Source of the DNA: Candidatus Gastranaerophilales bacterium
GTDB lineage: Bacteria > Cyanobacteriota > Vampirovibrionia > Gastranaerophilales > Gastranaerophilaceae
DNA length: 37,168 nucleotides
Direction of reading: 5' to 3'
NCBI GenBank assembly: GCA_944323595.1
Contig: CALUTF010000017.1
Location: 1-37,168 of the forward strand
A program made the translations under genes and the position numbers. Below the pieces are notes generated by a model, which saw nothing but the letters and a program-made list of their open reading frames with translations, had not been told where the DNA came from and did not search any database. Positions 1 through 9,588 of this stretch are shown piece after piece. The first letter of the stretch is position 1; every line of letters begins with the position of its first letter.

Positions 1-31
1 CAAAATGACACCTTGTGAATACAGAAAATAC

Positions 32-93
32 CTTGAAATGTCCTACTGACCGATTACATTTTAGTGGGGACATTTCAAGTATGCCCAACCGAC
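32..93. repeat. Palindromic intergenic repeat, copy 1
   Basis: A perfect 12-bp inverted repeat, CTTGAAATGTCC (32-43) and GGACATTTCAAG (68-79), is separated by 24 bp. Its right arm runs into an 18-nt string (76-93) that, reverse-complemented, is GTCGGTTGGGCATACTTG. The same 18 nt occur at 8524-8541 and, with one change, at 8715-8732, so this is a member of a dispersed repeat family. It lies downstream of the minus-strand gene ending at 161, where a hairpin could also stop transcription, but there is no clear U-run. Confidence 0.7.
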
Positions 94-160
94 TTGTCCT
101 ACATTACTCGGCAGAGTCTTAATGAAAGGAAATCGGTTAAAATATCCGTTATTTTACATC

Positions 161-559
161 CTAAGGTGTTGGCGGCGGTGTTCCGGCCCCGCGTCCGCGT
201 TTAAACAGATTGGATATTTTTGTGCCAAGATTTTTCAAGCATGCAGGCATTTTGATTTTAAACCCGGCAACCCGCCCTATAACATATAAAACGGCGGCGG
301 CTATTGTTCCGCCAAAAGCCCATTTTTTCCATGATGAATTTTTTACTATTTCATTATCTTTCTTGTCTGTGTTTATAAATTCGTCTGATGACGGCGTGAC
401 ATTAAACGGCGACATTTGCGGCATATCAGGTACAAACGGAACACTCAAAGGATTCCCTACATACCTTGGTTTTGTGCCTTGAACGTATGCGGCTGCATCA
501 AAATCCAGAACCCCTGACATTGCTAAATAATCTAAGTCTGATATCCAGGACATAACCAT
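161..559 (-). CDS. Hypothetical small single-pass membrane protein
   Basis: I do not recognise this 132-aa protein. Residues 1-70 are polar and rich in Pro, Asp and aromatic residues. One hydrophobic segment at about 79-97 (begins KKWAFGGTIAAAVLYVIG) is a likely transmembrane helix, followed by a basic stretch (KNLGTKISNLFKRGRG) and a Pro/Thr tail. The positive charge after the helix suggests the short C-terminus is cytoplasmic. Two ATGs, at 559 and 553, are possible; AAGG lies about 7 nt before the second, which makes 553 the slightly better start. It stands alone and is divergent from the glycosyltransferase gene at 645. Confidence 0.6.
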   Translation of the reverse strand: MVMSWISDLDYLAMSGVLDFDAAAYVQGTKPRYVGNPLSVPFVPDMPQMSPFNVTPSSDEFINTDKKDNEIVKNSSWKKWAFGGTIAAAVLYVIGRVAGFKIKMPACLKNLGTKISNLFKRGRGAGTPPPTP

Positions 560-644
560 ACCTTTTCTTTTCTACACATGTATTTAAAGTTAATTTTTTG
601 TCAGAAATTGCGTTTTTTTTAAATATTTGTTACATTTTATTAAT

Positions 645-2273
645 ATGAATAAGGTTTTAGAGAATAGATATTTAATTGGATTATGTATTTTAACACTAAT
701 TGCCGTGTTTGTTTTTGCGGGGCATTATAGTGAAATTCTGCTGGATTTCGGACGGGAGGTTTATTATCCGGAGAGAATTCTTGAGGGTAAAGTCCTTTAT
801 AAAGATTTATTCAATATTTACGGACCGTTTTCATATTTATGGAACGCGGTTTTGTTTAAAATCTTCGGGAGTTCGCTTAATACGCTTTATGTTTCCGGCG
901 GTGTTTGTTCACTGCTTGCTGTCAGCGGAATTTATTTAATCTCAAGAAAATATCTTTCTGAAATTTTGAGTTTCTCCGTCGGAATTTTTACAATTGCAGC
1001 CGGTGTGTGCGCGGTTAACTTATTTTCGTATACATTTCCTTATTCCTGGGGAATGCTGTACGGGCTGGTTGCTTTTTTGTACTCGTTTTTATTTTTAATA
1101 AAATACGTTAAGGGCGGGGAAAACAGTAAAATATTCTTATATATAAGCGCTTTTCTGGGCGGGCTTGCTGCTGCAAATAAATATGACTTTATTCCTTATC
1201 TTATATTGATAATTTTTGCTGCGGCAAAGGGAAAAGATTGGAGAGTTATTCTTAAAACCCTTGGCTCAATGATTGCGGTACCGGTTTTATGTATGGTAGT
1301 TTTGTTTCTTCAGGGGATGAAAATTTCTGATTTTATTAACTATCTTTTGACTGTAAAGAAAATGGCAGATACGGAAACTTTGCGTTATTTTTATCTGACG
1401 CAGGGTGTTTATTTTAATAAAAATGCAATTCCGGTCTGGATTGTAAGTCTTATCAAAACAGGCTTGACGCTCGGCGGTGTTATATGGGGTGCTTCGTTAT
1501 TTGAAAAGAGAAAAATTCTTTCCGAGACTATTGTTGCGCTTTCAATTTGTTTGGGCTTTTCATTTATGTCACCTGTTTCATTTTCATTTTTTGTAATTAT
1601 AACGGCTGGCATGATGATGTTCAGACTGAAAGATTATAATCTTTTGATTCTTGCCGTCGGTGCCGTACTTGTAAGCCTTAAATCTTTCTGGGGGCTTTCG
1701 TATATGAATTACGGAAACTATTACCTGCCTGTTATTTTAACCGCATTTTTTGCTTTATTATTTTCATTTGTGTCCGGAAAATTTCAAAAGATTACGGCTG
1801 TTTATATGTTTGTGATTGCTTTTGCTGTTTTGTACGGGAATATTCAGTCGTTTAAAAATCTTGATTATAAAATTACTACTTCGAAAGGTACAATATACAC
1901 TAATAAAAGTCTTGCGGAATCCACAAATGCTCTTGTGGCTTATACTGATGCCAAATTTGATAAAGATGCGCGGTTTGTAATTTTTCCTGAGGGGTTAATA
2001 GTGAATTTTCTTACCGGCAGAAAATCAGAGGATTTTTATAATTCAATGCTTCCGTTATATGCGGAAACTTTCGGAGAGGATAATATTACTGCCTATTTTA
2101 GTCAAAACAAGCCTGATTACATTATTTTCAACAACAAAAGTATGAAAGATTATTATTTTGAATATATTTGTAAAGATTATGCTCTTGGATTCTGCGGGTT
2201 TGTTCAGGAAAATTATTCAATGGAAAAATTTATTCAGAACGGTAATAATTACCTGATTTTCAGAAAAAATTAA
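645..2273 (+). CDS. GT-C type membrane glycosyltransferase (GT39/ArnT-like)
   Basis: A 542-aa polytopic membrane protein with roughly 10-12 hydrophobic helices and a soluble C-terminal third. Asp34 and Glu38 (LLDFGREVYYPERIL) just after the first helix match the acidic motif in the first periplasmic loop of GT39/PMT-like enzymes, which transfer sugars from polyprenyl-phosphate carriers; the following KDLFNIYGPFSYLWNA block is typical of that family. The acceptor cannot be read from the sequence. A TTG at 627 would add six residues, but the ATG at 645 is preferred because TACATT (631-636) looks like a -10 box 8 nt before it, which would make the mRNA leaderless. The stop overlaps the stop of the convergent protease-like gene by 4 nt. 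Confidence 0.7.
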   Translation: MNKVLENRYLIGLCILTLIAVFVFAGHYSEILLDFGREVYYPERILEGKVLYKDLFNIYGPFSYLWNAVLFKIFGSSLNTLYVSGGVCSLLAVSGIYLISRKYLSEILSFSVGIFTIAAGVCAVNLFSYTFPYSWGMLYGLVAFLYSFLFLIKYVKGGENSKIFLYISAFLGGLAAANKYDFIPYLILIIFAAAKGKDWRVILKTLGSMIAVPVLCMVVLFLQGMKISDFINYLLTVKKMADTETLRYFYLTQGVYFNKNAIPVWIVSLIKTGLTLGGVIWGASLFEKRKILSETIVALSICLGFSFMSPVSFSFFVIITAGMMMFRLKDYNLLILAVGAVLVSLKSFWGLSYMNYGNYYLPVILTAFFALLFSFVSGKFQKITAVYMFVIAFAVLYGNIQSFKNLDYKITTSKGTIYTNKSLAESTNALVAYTDAKFDKDARFVIFPEGLIVNFLTGRKSEDFYNSMLPLYAETFGEDNITAYFSQNKPDYIIFNNKSMKDYYFEYICKDYALGFCGFVQENYSMEKFIQNGNNYLIFRKN

Positions 2274-5200
2274 GAATATATAATTCCTTTTTTGGTTTTG
2301 TCCATGATATCCCAGAGAATTTTATCTACAAGTTCTAATTCTTCCTGTTTTTCCGGTGTTTGGGCGGCTTTCCAGTCTGCAAGTTCTTTTCTGAAAATAT
2401 CGCCGTCAACCAGACAGTCGCCTGTTCCTACACGGGAAGAGTATTTTTCGGTGAATTTCTGATTGAAATCAGCGTATGCTTCGGTTATAAAATCTGAGGC
2501 GGTGGAAGCATTTCTTAAAATTATATTCATATCTGCATCAAGGGCTGCTTTTCTGAGTTGTGACATTTGCCCGTCAGAGGTGTCAATATGAATTTTACCT
2601 GTATGTTTGCCCAGTCCCATTTCTGTAATCATAGCTTCTGCAAGGTATGTTGCGTTTTTAAGGTCACCTGATATTCCGTAAGAACCGTCTATCCCGAAAA
2701 ATTGATGTTCAGCGGAATTTCCTCCGTATGAGCAAACTATATTGGAGAATAATTTTTCAAAAGATTGTTCGCCGTTATTGTCTTTATGGTGATACATTGC
2801 ACCTCCGAATATTCCGCGCGGGTCAAGAGTTATGAAGTTAACTTTATCAGGAATATGCCATGGTTTGCCCATTTGTTTTATCAGATTATTCATAACTTCT
2901 ATGTTTACTGCATGACCGCATTCGTGGGAAGTAACAATCATTTTTTCATGCGGTTCCATGTGATTATTTGCCGGTCTGCCTGTTGATATTTGCAGGTAGG
3001 CTTCAGTAAAATCATCTTTTCCCACACTTCTATGACCTCGTTCAAGTGCTACTGCCTGTGCACGTTTGACAAAGTTTTTCAGGTATGTGAACGGAAATCC
3101 GTTTGTTGTCATTGCGATTGATTGGATTATATTTTTGCGTTCTTCAGGTGTTTTGGCTGCAAGTTTAATTTTATTTTCTTTCAGCGTACTTTGGATAACT
3201 TCTGCGCGTTCTTTACTGCTGAATGCGGGGGTAGTAACTTCAAGCCGGTCAACAAATTTTACGGAATTTCTTGCGGCTTCGCTTAATATTTGTGCTCTTG
3301 AGATGGAGCCGGCAACAAGAATGTTAAAACCTGCTTTTTCGGCTTTCTCCATTTCACTTACCAGCTGCGCCATAGCTCTTTGGTGATATCTGTTCAGGTA
3401 TTCGCCCAGAATAAAGTTATCAAATTTATCTATGAAAAGTACGGCAGATTTGTTAGGGTTTGCATCTGCCTGTGTTGTCAAAAGGGAGAATACTTTCTTT
3501 ACTGCGGCTTCCGGTGTCATTGCGGAGGCTTCTCCGAATATGTTTACGCCCTCAGAACCAAAATAGTTTGCATCTATTTCTACATAAGGAACTTTTGCTT
3601 CTCCTGCTATTGCTTGAGCCGTAAATCTTCTGCCGCTTCCTGCCATAGGGTCAAGCGAATACAGAATTATTCCTTTTGTGCCCATTTTGTTTGATTTAAT
3701 CTGGCGGACTATAGACATTGCTTCTTTTTTTGTAGCTTCTTTGCCTATTATATCTTTTATTCTTTTACCTGTGTCAAAGATGATATCTACGGAGCTGTCA
3801 TCATTTGTTTTTTTGAACAAATCTTTGGCTTCCTTTACGTATTCTGCAACGTCTTTTTCATTAATTTCACGTTTGTCGATGTAGTAACTGACTATTTTTT
3901 TCATCAGACGCTGGGTTTTGTCTGGGAAAATACCGTCAAGCATTGCTGAGGCTTCTACGGTTTTTTCAAGTGCACCTTTTGTGAAACTCTTTTTAATATC
4001 TTTTCTTAAGAGCGGTTGTTCTTTGAACTCTTTTATGACATCTTCCGTACTCAAAACGGGGATGGAGGCTTCTTCAAAGTTCTGGTACATGTTCTGGATG
4101 ATAGGATTTTGAATTTGTTTATACAAATTATCTCTTGTATCAAACATTATAAATTTTATATTGTTTGGCGGATTTTTCATAAGGTTGACGTATTCTGATG
4201 AAAATGCATAAACACCGTTTCCGGCTTCCTCTAAAGATGCCGAATTTACAAGCATATTGGCAGGATACATCATTATTATATGGGTTTTTGTCTTGTCTTT
4301 TGCAAGATTTTTTATTTTTTCATATAAATAAGTATCTTTTATTGCTGTATTTATTTCTACAATATTGGTATTATCTTTGTTAATACGACCAAAGCCGTTT
4401 GGTTCATCATTTAATACATGGTAAAGGCTCGGTATAAAATATTGGGGAGTAGTTTTTTGAGGTTCAAATGTTACGTACATATTTGTACCGAGTGAAAGAT
4501 TTTTCCATACATTACGGGCTTTTTCGTCATATCTTCTAAAATGAGGTCTGTTTTTTAACGGTGTTGATTCCAGCATTAGAGTGTCATTTAATTCATAAAT
4601 AACGGAATTTGTAAATTTTCTGACATCATCCTTATTTCTTGCAAAAATAGCAGCATTTACTATATTAAAGTTTTCAATTGGTTCGTTATCGCTTTGACGG
4701 TATGCAAGGATATCGCTTACAAGCCCTTTTGATAATAAATGATCAGGATTAGGGTTGATTTTTTCTTTTGGCAGTCTTTTGATAATACTGTCAACTTCCC
4801 GTAATTTTTTTTGGACTACTTTTTTTACTTTTTTTCTGGCATCTTTATCTTTAAACATTGCGCCGGTAGTATAGTTTTCAAAAAGTCCTATGACGTTATT
4901 TCTGTCCAGAGAATCATAGTCGGTCTGTTCTTCATCAAGAGATTTTATTACTGATGCAACTTCTATCAGTGCGGCTTTTATTATGTGATAGTGGTTGATT
5001 TCATTTTGACCTGATGCATTTGCAATTTCTTTGGCTTTATTAATAAAGTCGGTTGCCGTATCAGTAGCATGGTATTTTATAATGTCTTCTTTTGTTTTTA
5101 TTTTGACTATAGGAGTGTCATCCTGACCTTTAAAGCTAAGGGCGTAATTTTTATATGAATTAGCAAAATTTTTATCCATCAAGGGATTTTGTGTGTAAGA

Positions 5201-5287
5201 TGTATTATTTTGAGGGGTTGATTTTTTATTTTTGTTATTCTGCGGGGCAGACTTTATGTTAAATTGCGGTATTATTTTATTTATCAA
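2270..5287 (-). CDS. FtsH-like zinc metalloprotease with degenerate AAA module
   Basis: A 1005-aa protein whose C-terminal half follows FtsH: linker (F..DIIGKEATKKEAMSIVRQIK), AAA module (about 525-730), then peptidase M41. The zinc site is intact: HECGH at 788-792 and the third-ligand Asp875 in SGDLKNATYLAEAM. The ATPase is not: Walker A reads GSGRR (550-554; K and T replaced by Arg) and Walker B reads FIDKFD (Asp620, catalytic Glu replaced by Lys621). Residues 75-115 resemble a Clp N-domain helix pair, and 330-510 could be a second, more eroded AAA or ClpB-like domain. No transmembrane helix is visible, whereas FtsH normally has two. The start is TTG at 5287 with AAGGAG 7 nt upstream. Protease activity without ATP-driven unfolding is inference; a regulatory or structural role is the alternative. 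Confidence 0.75.
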   Translation of the reverse strand: MINKIIPQFNIKSAPQNNKNKKSTPQNNTSYTQNPLMDKNFANSYKNYALSFKGQDDTPIVKIKTKEDIIKYHATDTATDFINKAKEIANASGQNEINHYHIIKAALIEVASVIKSLDEEQTDYDSLDRNNVIGLFENYTTGAMFKDKDARKKVKKVVQKKLREVDSIIKRLPKEKINPNPDHLLSKGLVSDILAYRQSDNEPIENFNIVNAAIFARNKDDVRKFTNSVIYELNDTLMLESTPLKNRPHFRRYDEKARNVWKNLSLGTNMYVTFEPQKTTPQYFIPSLYHVLNDEPNGFGRINKDNTNIVEINTAIKDTYLYEKIKNLAKDKTKTHIIMMYPANMLVNSASLEEAGNGVYAFSSEYVNLMKNPPNNIKFIMFDTRDNLYKQIQNPIIQNMYQNFEEASIPVLSTEDVIKEFKEQPLLRKDIKKSFTKGALEKTVEASAMLDGIFPDKTQRLMKKIVSYYIDKREINEKDVAEYVKEAKDLFKKTNDDSSVDIIFDTGKRIKDIIGKEATKKEAMSIVRQIKSNKMGTKGIILYSLDPMAGSGRRFTAQAIAGEAKVPYVEIDANYFGSEGVNIFGEASAMTPEAAVKKVFSLLTTQADANPNKSAVLFIDKFDNFILGEYLNRYHQRAMAQLVSEMEKAEKAGFNILVAGSISRAQILSEAARNSVKFVDRLEVTTPAFSSKERAEVIQSTLKENKIKLAAKTPEERKNIIQSIAMTTNGFPFTYLKNFVKRAQAVALERGHRSVGKDDFTEAYLQISTGRPANNHMEPHEKMIVTSHECGHAVNIEVMNNLIKQMGKPWHIPDKVNFITLDPRGIFGGAMYHHKDNNGEQSFEKLFSNIVCSYGGNSAEHQFFGIDGSYGISGDLKNATYLAEAMITEMGLGKHTGKIHIDTSDGQMSQLRKAALDADMNIILRNASTASDFITEAYADFNQKFTEKYSSRVGTGDCLVDGDIFRKELADWKAAQTPEKQEELELVDKILWDIMDKTKKGIIYS

Positions 5288-5295
5288 AACAGACT

Positions 5296-5308
5296 CCTTA
5301 GACTAAGG
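5296..5308 (-). promoter_or_regulatory. Hairpin overlapping the ribosome binding site of the FtsH-like gene
   Basis: On the minus strand CCTTA-GTC-TAAGG forms a small stem whose right arm contains the first bases of the AAGGAG ribosome binding site of the TTG-started protease-like gene. It could dampen translation, but the loop is only 3 nt and the stem 5 bp, so it may be chance. Confidence 0.3.
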
Positions 5309-5387
5309 TATAAAAAATTATTTATTCTATTAAACCGCTAAAATGATTTTTTTTGTTATTTATGTAATAAATCGTTACATAAAAATA

Positions 5388-5409
5388 GAGGAAGCTTTTA
5401 GGCTTCCTC
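5388..5409 (-). terminator. Intrinsic terminator after enolase
   Basis: Perfect 8-bp stem GAGGAAGC/GCTTCCTC with a 6-nt loop. Read on the minus strand it is followed by TATTTTTATG. It begins 8 nt past the eno stop codon. Confidence 0.85.
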
Positions 5410-5416
5410 CAAAAAT

Positions 5417-6739
<1,323 letters not shown>

Positions 6740-6804
6740 TTACCATTAGTACCCTTATTTTATCTATGTGAATTTTGCCATAAAACTTTTATCTTTGCAA
6801 GTAA

Positions 6805-8172
6805 CTAGGTATGTAATTTTGCTTTTACTTTAAAGATAATATGTTTGATGCTTCCAAAATAACCGAGAAACAGAATAGAAGATGCGCTTACCCAGGCAAT
6901 AGGTCCTGAGTAGAACATTCCGATGTATCCGAATTTTACGGCAAGATAAACGGCGGCAAATGAGCGTACAAGCAGTTCTGCAATACATGCCAACAACGGG
7001 AACAGAGTTTCACCCATTCCTTGCAGAGCGTTTCTGTATATAAAAATTTGCCCGAGGAAGAAGTAAAAAATGGTACTTATCAAAAGATATTTGTGAGCAA
7101 TATCAATAATTTCTTTTGTGGCAGTACCGATGAAAGCCGCAATGATATGAGTCCCCCAGAAGCGCATAACAAAAGCCATTAAGATACTTAGAATTACGTT
7201 TATTGTAGATGTTTTAATGACGCCGAGCCGTATTCTTTTGAATTTTCTGGCTCCGAAGTTTTGGGCTACGTATGCCGCGAGCGCTACTCCAAACGACATC
7301 ATAGGCATAGTAGCAATTTGTTCAATTCGAAGAGCGGCTGTTACTGCGGCAATGACATTTGAGCCGAAAGTGTTACAAACACTTTGTATAATGATAATTC
7401 CTATTCCAAGTATTGAAAATTGAACTGCCATAGGAAACCCTATGCGTAGATGTTCATAAGCGGAGTCATAGAATTTTTTGTCAAATTTAATAAGCCAGTC
7501 CGTTTTTTTTAAATGAAGAATAGGCAGTCTGCTTTTAATAAAAACCAGACACATAATAACGGAAATTGCCTGTGAAAGGATTACAGCGATTGCAGACCCC
7601 GGCACACCCCAGTGGAAGACTTCGATAAAAACAAGCGCAAGGGCAATATTAATCACTGATGCAATAATCAGTATATATAATGGAGTTTTGCTGTCACCAA
7701 GGGCGCGGATAATGCTTGCCAGCAGGTTATAAAGAGTAGTTGCCAGCAAGCCGATAATAACAATTTCAATATACCAGTAGGCTTCATGGTAAATATTTTC
7801 CGGAACATTTAGCCAGTGTAAAATAGGATTCATAAAAATAGTGCAAAGCACTGTACAAAATACCGTAACAATTGTACTCAAAATAGTTGAAACTACCGCG
7901 GAATCTCTTACCCCGACATAATCTTTAGCCCCGAAACGCTGACCTGTTACAACAGCAAATCCGTTTGTAAATCCGACAATAATAAAAGTGATGAGAAAAA
8001 ATAAAGGCGCGACAGCACCAACCGCCGCAAAGGATTCGACTCCAAGCAGCCTGCCTACTATTACCAGATCTGCAATATTGTATAACTGTTGAAAAATATT
8101 CCCTATTAACAACGGAACAGAGAAAATCAGAATATGTCTAAGCGGGCTCCCTTTGGTCATGTCGGTAATCAT
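6805..8172 (-). CDS. MATE family multidrug/cation efflux transporter
   Basis: A 455-aa protein with about 12 transmembrane helices. The N-terminus (MTKGSPLRHILIFSVPLLIG, then NIFQQLYNIADLVIVGRLLG) is the classic start of the bacterial DinF/NorM-like MATE branch, and the two-fold repeat is seen again near residue 230 (LRIGFPMAVQFSILG). MATE proteins export cationic drugs or metabolites by Na+ or H+ antiport; the substrate here is unknown. A perfect -10 TATAAT (8179-8184, minus strand) lies 6 nt before the ATG and no Shine-Dalgarno site is present, so the transcript is probably leaderless. An internal ATG at codon 5 is a less likely start. Confidence 0.93.
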   Translation of the reverse strand: MITDMTKGSPLRHILIFSVPLLIGNIFQQLYNIADLVIVGRLLGVESFAAVGAVAPLFFLITFIIVGFTNGFAVVTGQRFGAKDYVGVRDSAVVSTILSTIVTVFCTVLCTIFMNPILHWLNVPENIYHEAYWYIEIVIIGLLATTLYNLLASIIRALGDSKTPLYILIIASVINIALALVFIEVFHWGVPGSAIAVILSQAISVIMCLVFIKSRLPILHLKKTDWLIKFDKKFYDSAYEHLRIGFPMAVQFSILGIGIIIIQSVCNTFGSNVIAAVTAALRIEQIATMPMMSFGVALAAYVAQNFGARKFKRIRLGVIKTSTINVILSILMAFVMRFWGTHIIAAFIGTATKEIIDIAHKYLLISTIFYFFLGQIFIYRNALQGMGETLFPLLACIAELLVRSFAAVYLAVKFGYIGMFYSGPIAWVSASSILFLGYFGSIKHIIFKVKAKLHT

Positions 8173-8178
8173 AATTAG

Positions 8179-8184
8179 ATTATA
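8179..8184 (-). promoter_or_regulatory. -10 box of the MATE gene, leaderless arrangement
   Basis: TATAAT on the minus strand, 6 nt upstream of the ATG at 8172. TTATAA 17 bp further upstream is a 4/6 match to a -35 element. Transcription would start at or next to the ATG. Confidence 0.55.
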
Positions 8185-8247
8185 CAGTAAAATAACAGAA
8201 TTATAAAAAGTGCTTGAAATTTAAAAATTTTTATGAGAAGATAAAAC

Positions 8248-8352
8248 CTGTCAATTGATGGCAAGGTAGTTTCCGTGAGCGAAGCGAACAAACTACAAAA
8301 TTTGTGAGAGCAACGCTCGAGACAACTGAGCCTGTGACAATTGAATAAAGTT
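8248..8352. repeat. Structured segment with a copy of the tRNA 5' end
   Basis: The 11-nt string TGGCAAGGTAG at 8259-8269 is repeated exactly at 8361-8371, where it forms the first bases of tRNA-Met. Between them lie GTAGTTT...AAACTAC (8266-8297), GAGC...GCTC, and a near-direct repeat CTGTCAATTGA / CTGTGACAATTGA. This could be a small insertion flanked by a duplicated target, or the remnant of a duplicated tRNA. No protein is encoded. Confidence 0.45.
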
Positions 8353-8361
8353 AAAAAATAT

Positions 8362-8435
8362 GGCAAGGTAGCTCAGTTGGTGAGAGCGCACGGCTCATAC
8401 CCGTGAGGTCGAGAGTTCGAATCTCTCCCTTGCTA
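8362..8435 (+). tRNA. tRNA-Met (anticodon CAT)
   Basis: A 74-nt cloverleaf: acceptor GGCAAGG with CCTTGCT (G1-T72 wobble) and discriminator A; D arm GCTC...GAGC; anticodon stem CACGG/CCGTG with loop CTCATAC, anticodon CAT; T stem GAGAG/CTCTC with TTCGAAT. CCA is not encoded. The anticodon stem lacks the three G-C pairs of initiator tRNA, so it is an elongator tRNA. A lysidine-modified tRNA-Ile2 also carries CAT and cannot be fully excluded. Confidence 0.93.
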
Positions 8436-8437
8436 AT

Positions 8438-8470
8438 AAAAAAGAGATAGGTTTAGTCTATCTCTTTTTT
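8438..8470 (+). terminator. Terminator after tRNA-Met
   Basis: Stem AAAAAAGAGATAG/CTATCTCTTTTTT with a 7-nt loop, starting 2 nt after the tRNA. A-rich and U-rich flanks make it usable on both strands. Confidence 0.85.
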
Positions 8471-8523
8471 ATTGTCAGGGATATTATCTTTTTTTGAGTA
8501 ATTTGGTCGGAAGTAAATCAAAT

Positions 8524-8547
8524 GTCGGTTGGGCATACTTGCCCAAC
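8524..8547. repeat. Palindromic intergenic repeat, copy 2
   Basis: GTTGGGCA-TACT-TGCCCAAC (8528-8547) is a perfect 8-bp hairpin. With the preceding GTCG it contains the same 18 nt found, in reverse complement, at 76-93. Confidence 0.75.
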
Positions 8548-8708
8548 AACTCTATATTACAGTGGTCGGAAACTGCATGATGTTATATTTTTAAACCGGC
8601 TTAAATTGGACTTTATTAGGACATAAAATTATAAAAAATGTTTTTAAATCAAACTAAAAACTTTCAAAATCAAAAAAATTCAGAGTCTGCTTAATGTCCA
8701 AATTTACC

Positions 8709-8732
8709 GTTGGGCAGGTATGCCCAACCGAC
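8709..8732. repeat. Palindromic intergenic repeat, copy 3
   Basis: GTTGGGCA (8709-8716), loop GGTA, TGCCCAAC (8721-8728), followed by CGAC. It is the reverse orientation of the copy at 8524-8547, with one base changed in the loop, and shares GACATGTCC/GACTTGTCC flanks with copy 1. Confidence 0.75.
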
Positions 8733-8891
8733 ATGTCCGATTAAATTTTTTGATGATATAAGAAAGGTTAACAACAAATAAATAAGGAATAAATATTTAA
8801 CTTGTTGTTTACTACAATGTTTTTACAATATTAAAATTTCAAACAGCGTATTACTTACATTAATTTATATTTTTACGTTTAGAGAAGTAAA

Positions 8892-9338
8892 CTATAAAAT
8901 TTTTTTTAAATAAATCATATCCTTTAGTTGTTTCCCATCTTCAAAAATTGGATGTGAGTAGTTATCAATAAAAAAATTTTTTATCCGGTGGGTTTCTTGA
9001 AAACCACGTTTTTTATAGAATTCCAGTGTTTTATTATTTTCTCCGGTTCCAAGAATTAAGTATTTAAATTCTGTTTTGTACTTATTACATACAAAATTGA
9101 TTAATGCTGTTGCATAACCTCTATTCTGGTATTCAGGATATGTTGCAAGATTTTTTATTTCAATGGTTTCATTGTCTGTCTGTATAACAGCGCACGCAGA
9201 AGTTAATGCATTATTCTCATATAAAGCAAAAATAGTTGACTGCTTTATATATTTATTAATCATCTTTTCATCTTCATCGCCGATTAACAAAATATCCGTA
9301 TAATCAGTTTTGTTTGTAGAGATTTTCTTAATTTGCAT
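8892..9338 (-). CDS. GNAT family N-acetyltransferase
   Basis: A 148-aa GNAT protein. The acetyl-CoA pyrophosphate-binding motif A is clear: NLATYPEYQNRGYATALINF (Q/RxxGxG/A as QNRGYA), followed by the motif B region LGTGENNKTLEFYKKRGF. Residues 1-60 form the less conserved acceptor side, so the acceptor (amine, antibiotic, or protein N-terminus) cannot be named. TATATT (9345-9350, minus strand) lies 6 nt before the ATG with no Shine-Dalgarno site, fitting a leaderless mRNA. It is transcribed alone, with 250 bp to the cat-like gene upstream. Confidence 0.85.
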   Translation of the reverse strand: MQIKKISTNKTDYTDILLIGDEDEKMINKYIKQSTIFALYENNALTSACAVIQTDNETIEIKNLATYPEYQNRGYATALINFVCNKYKTEFKYLILGTGENNKTLEFYKKRGFQETHRIKNFFIDNYSHPIFEDGKQLKDMIYLKKIL

Positions 9339-9344
9339 AAATTA

Positions 9345-9350
9345 AATATA
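9345..9350 (-). promoter_or_regulatory. Putative -10 box of the GNAT gene
   Basis: TATATT on the minus strand, 6 nt before the ATG at 9338. No good -35 was seen. Confidence 0.35.
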
Positions 9351-9553
9351 TCATAATTGATACAAAACGAATATACATGCTGTCGACCCGCAACAAGCTT
9401 TGGAATGGTGGATGTAAAACTTTAACATAATATAATCATTGATTGAGTAAGTATGCTAAGCTCTGTAATCAAAGTTTGAATTTTGTATTTAAAATCTTCT
9501 TTATCTTTTAGTATTATCCGGTTTGTAATATGTCTGAAGTATATATAAATAAA

Positions 9554-9583
9554 GACAAAGAGGCAAACTATTACCTCTTTGTC
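9554..9583 (-). terminator. Intrinsic terminator after the cat-like gene
   Basis: Perfect 10-bp stem GACAAAGAGG/CCTCTTTGTC with a 10-nt loop. On the minus strand it is followed by TTTATTTATATAT and starts 6 nt after the stop codon. Confidence 0.85.
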
Positions 9584-9588
9584 AAGAA

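Larger units (their letters stand above)
8471..8891. other. Non-coding gap with two palindromic repeats
   Basis: No convincing reading frame. The gap holds two dispersed palindromes, annotated separately, and otherwise AT-rich sequence downstream of the GNAT gene. No terminator with a U-run was found for that gene. Confidence 0.6.

Noticed and set aside
8175-8366. 63-aa minus-strand frame upstream of the MATE gene
   Set aside because: It overlaps the structured segment and the tRNA 5' end and would cover the MATE promoter; Cys/Leu-rich with no ribosome site.
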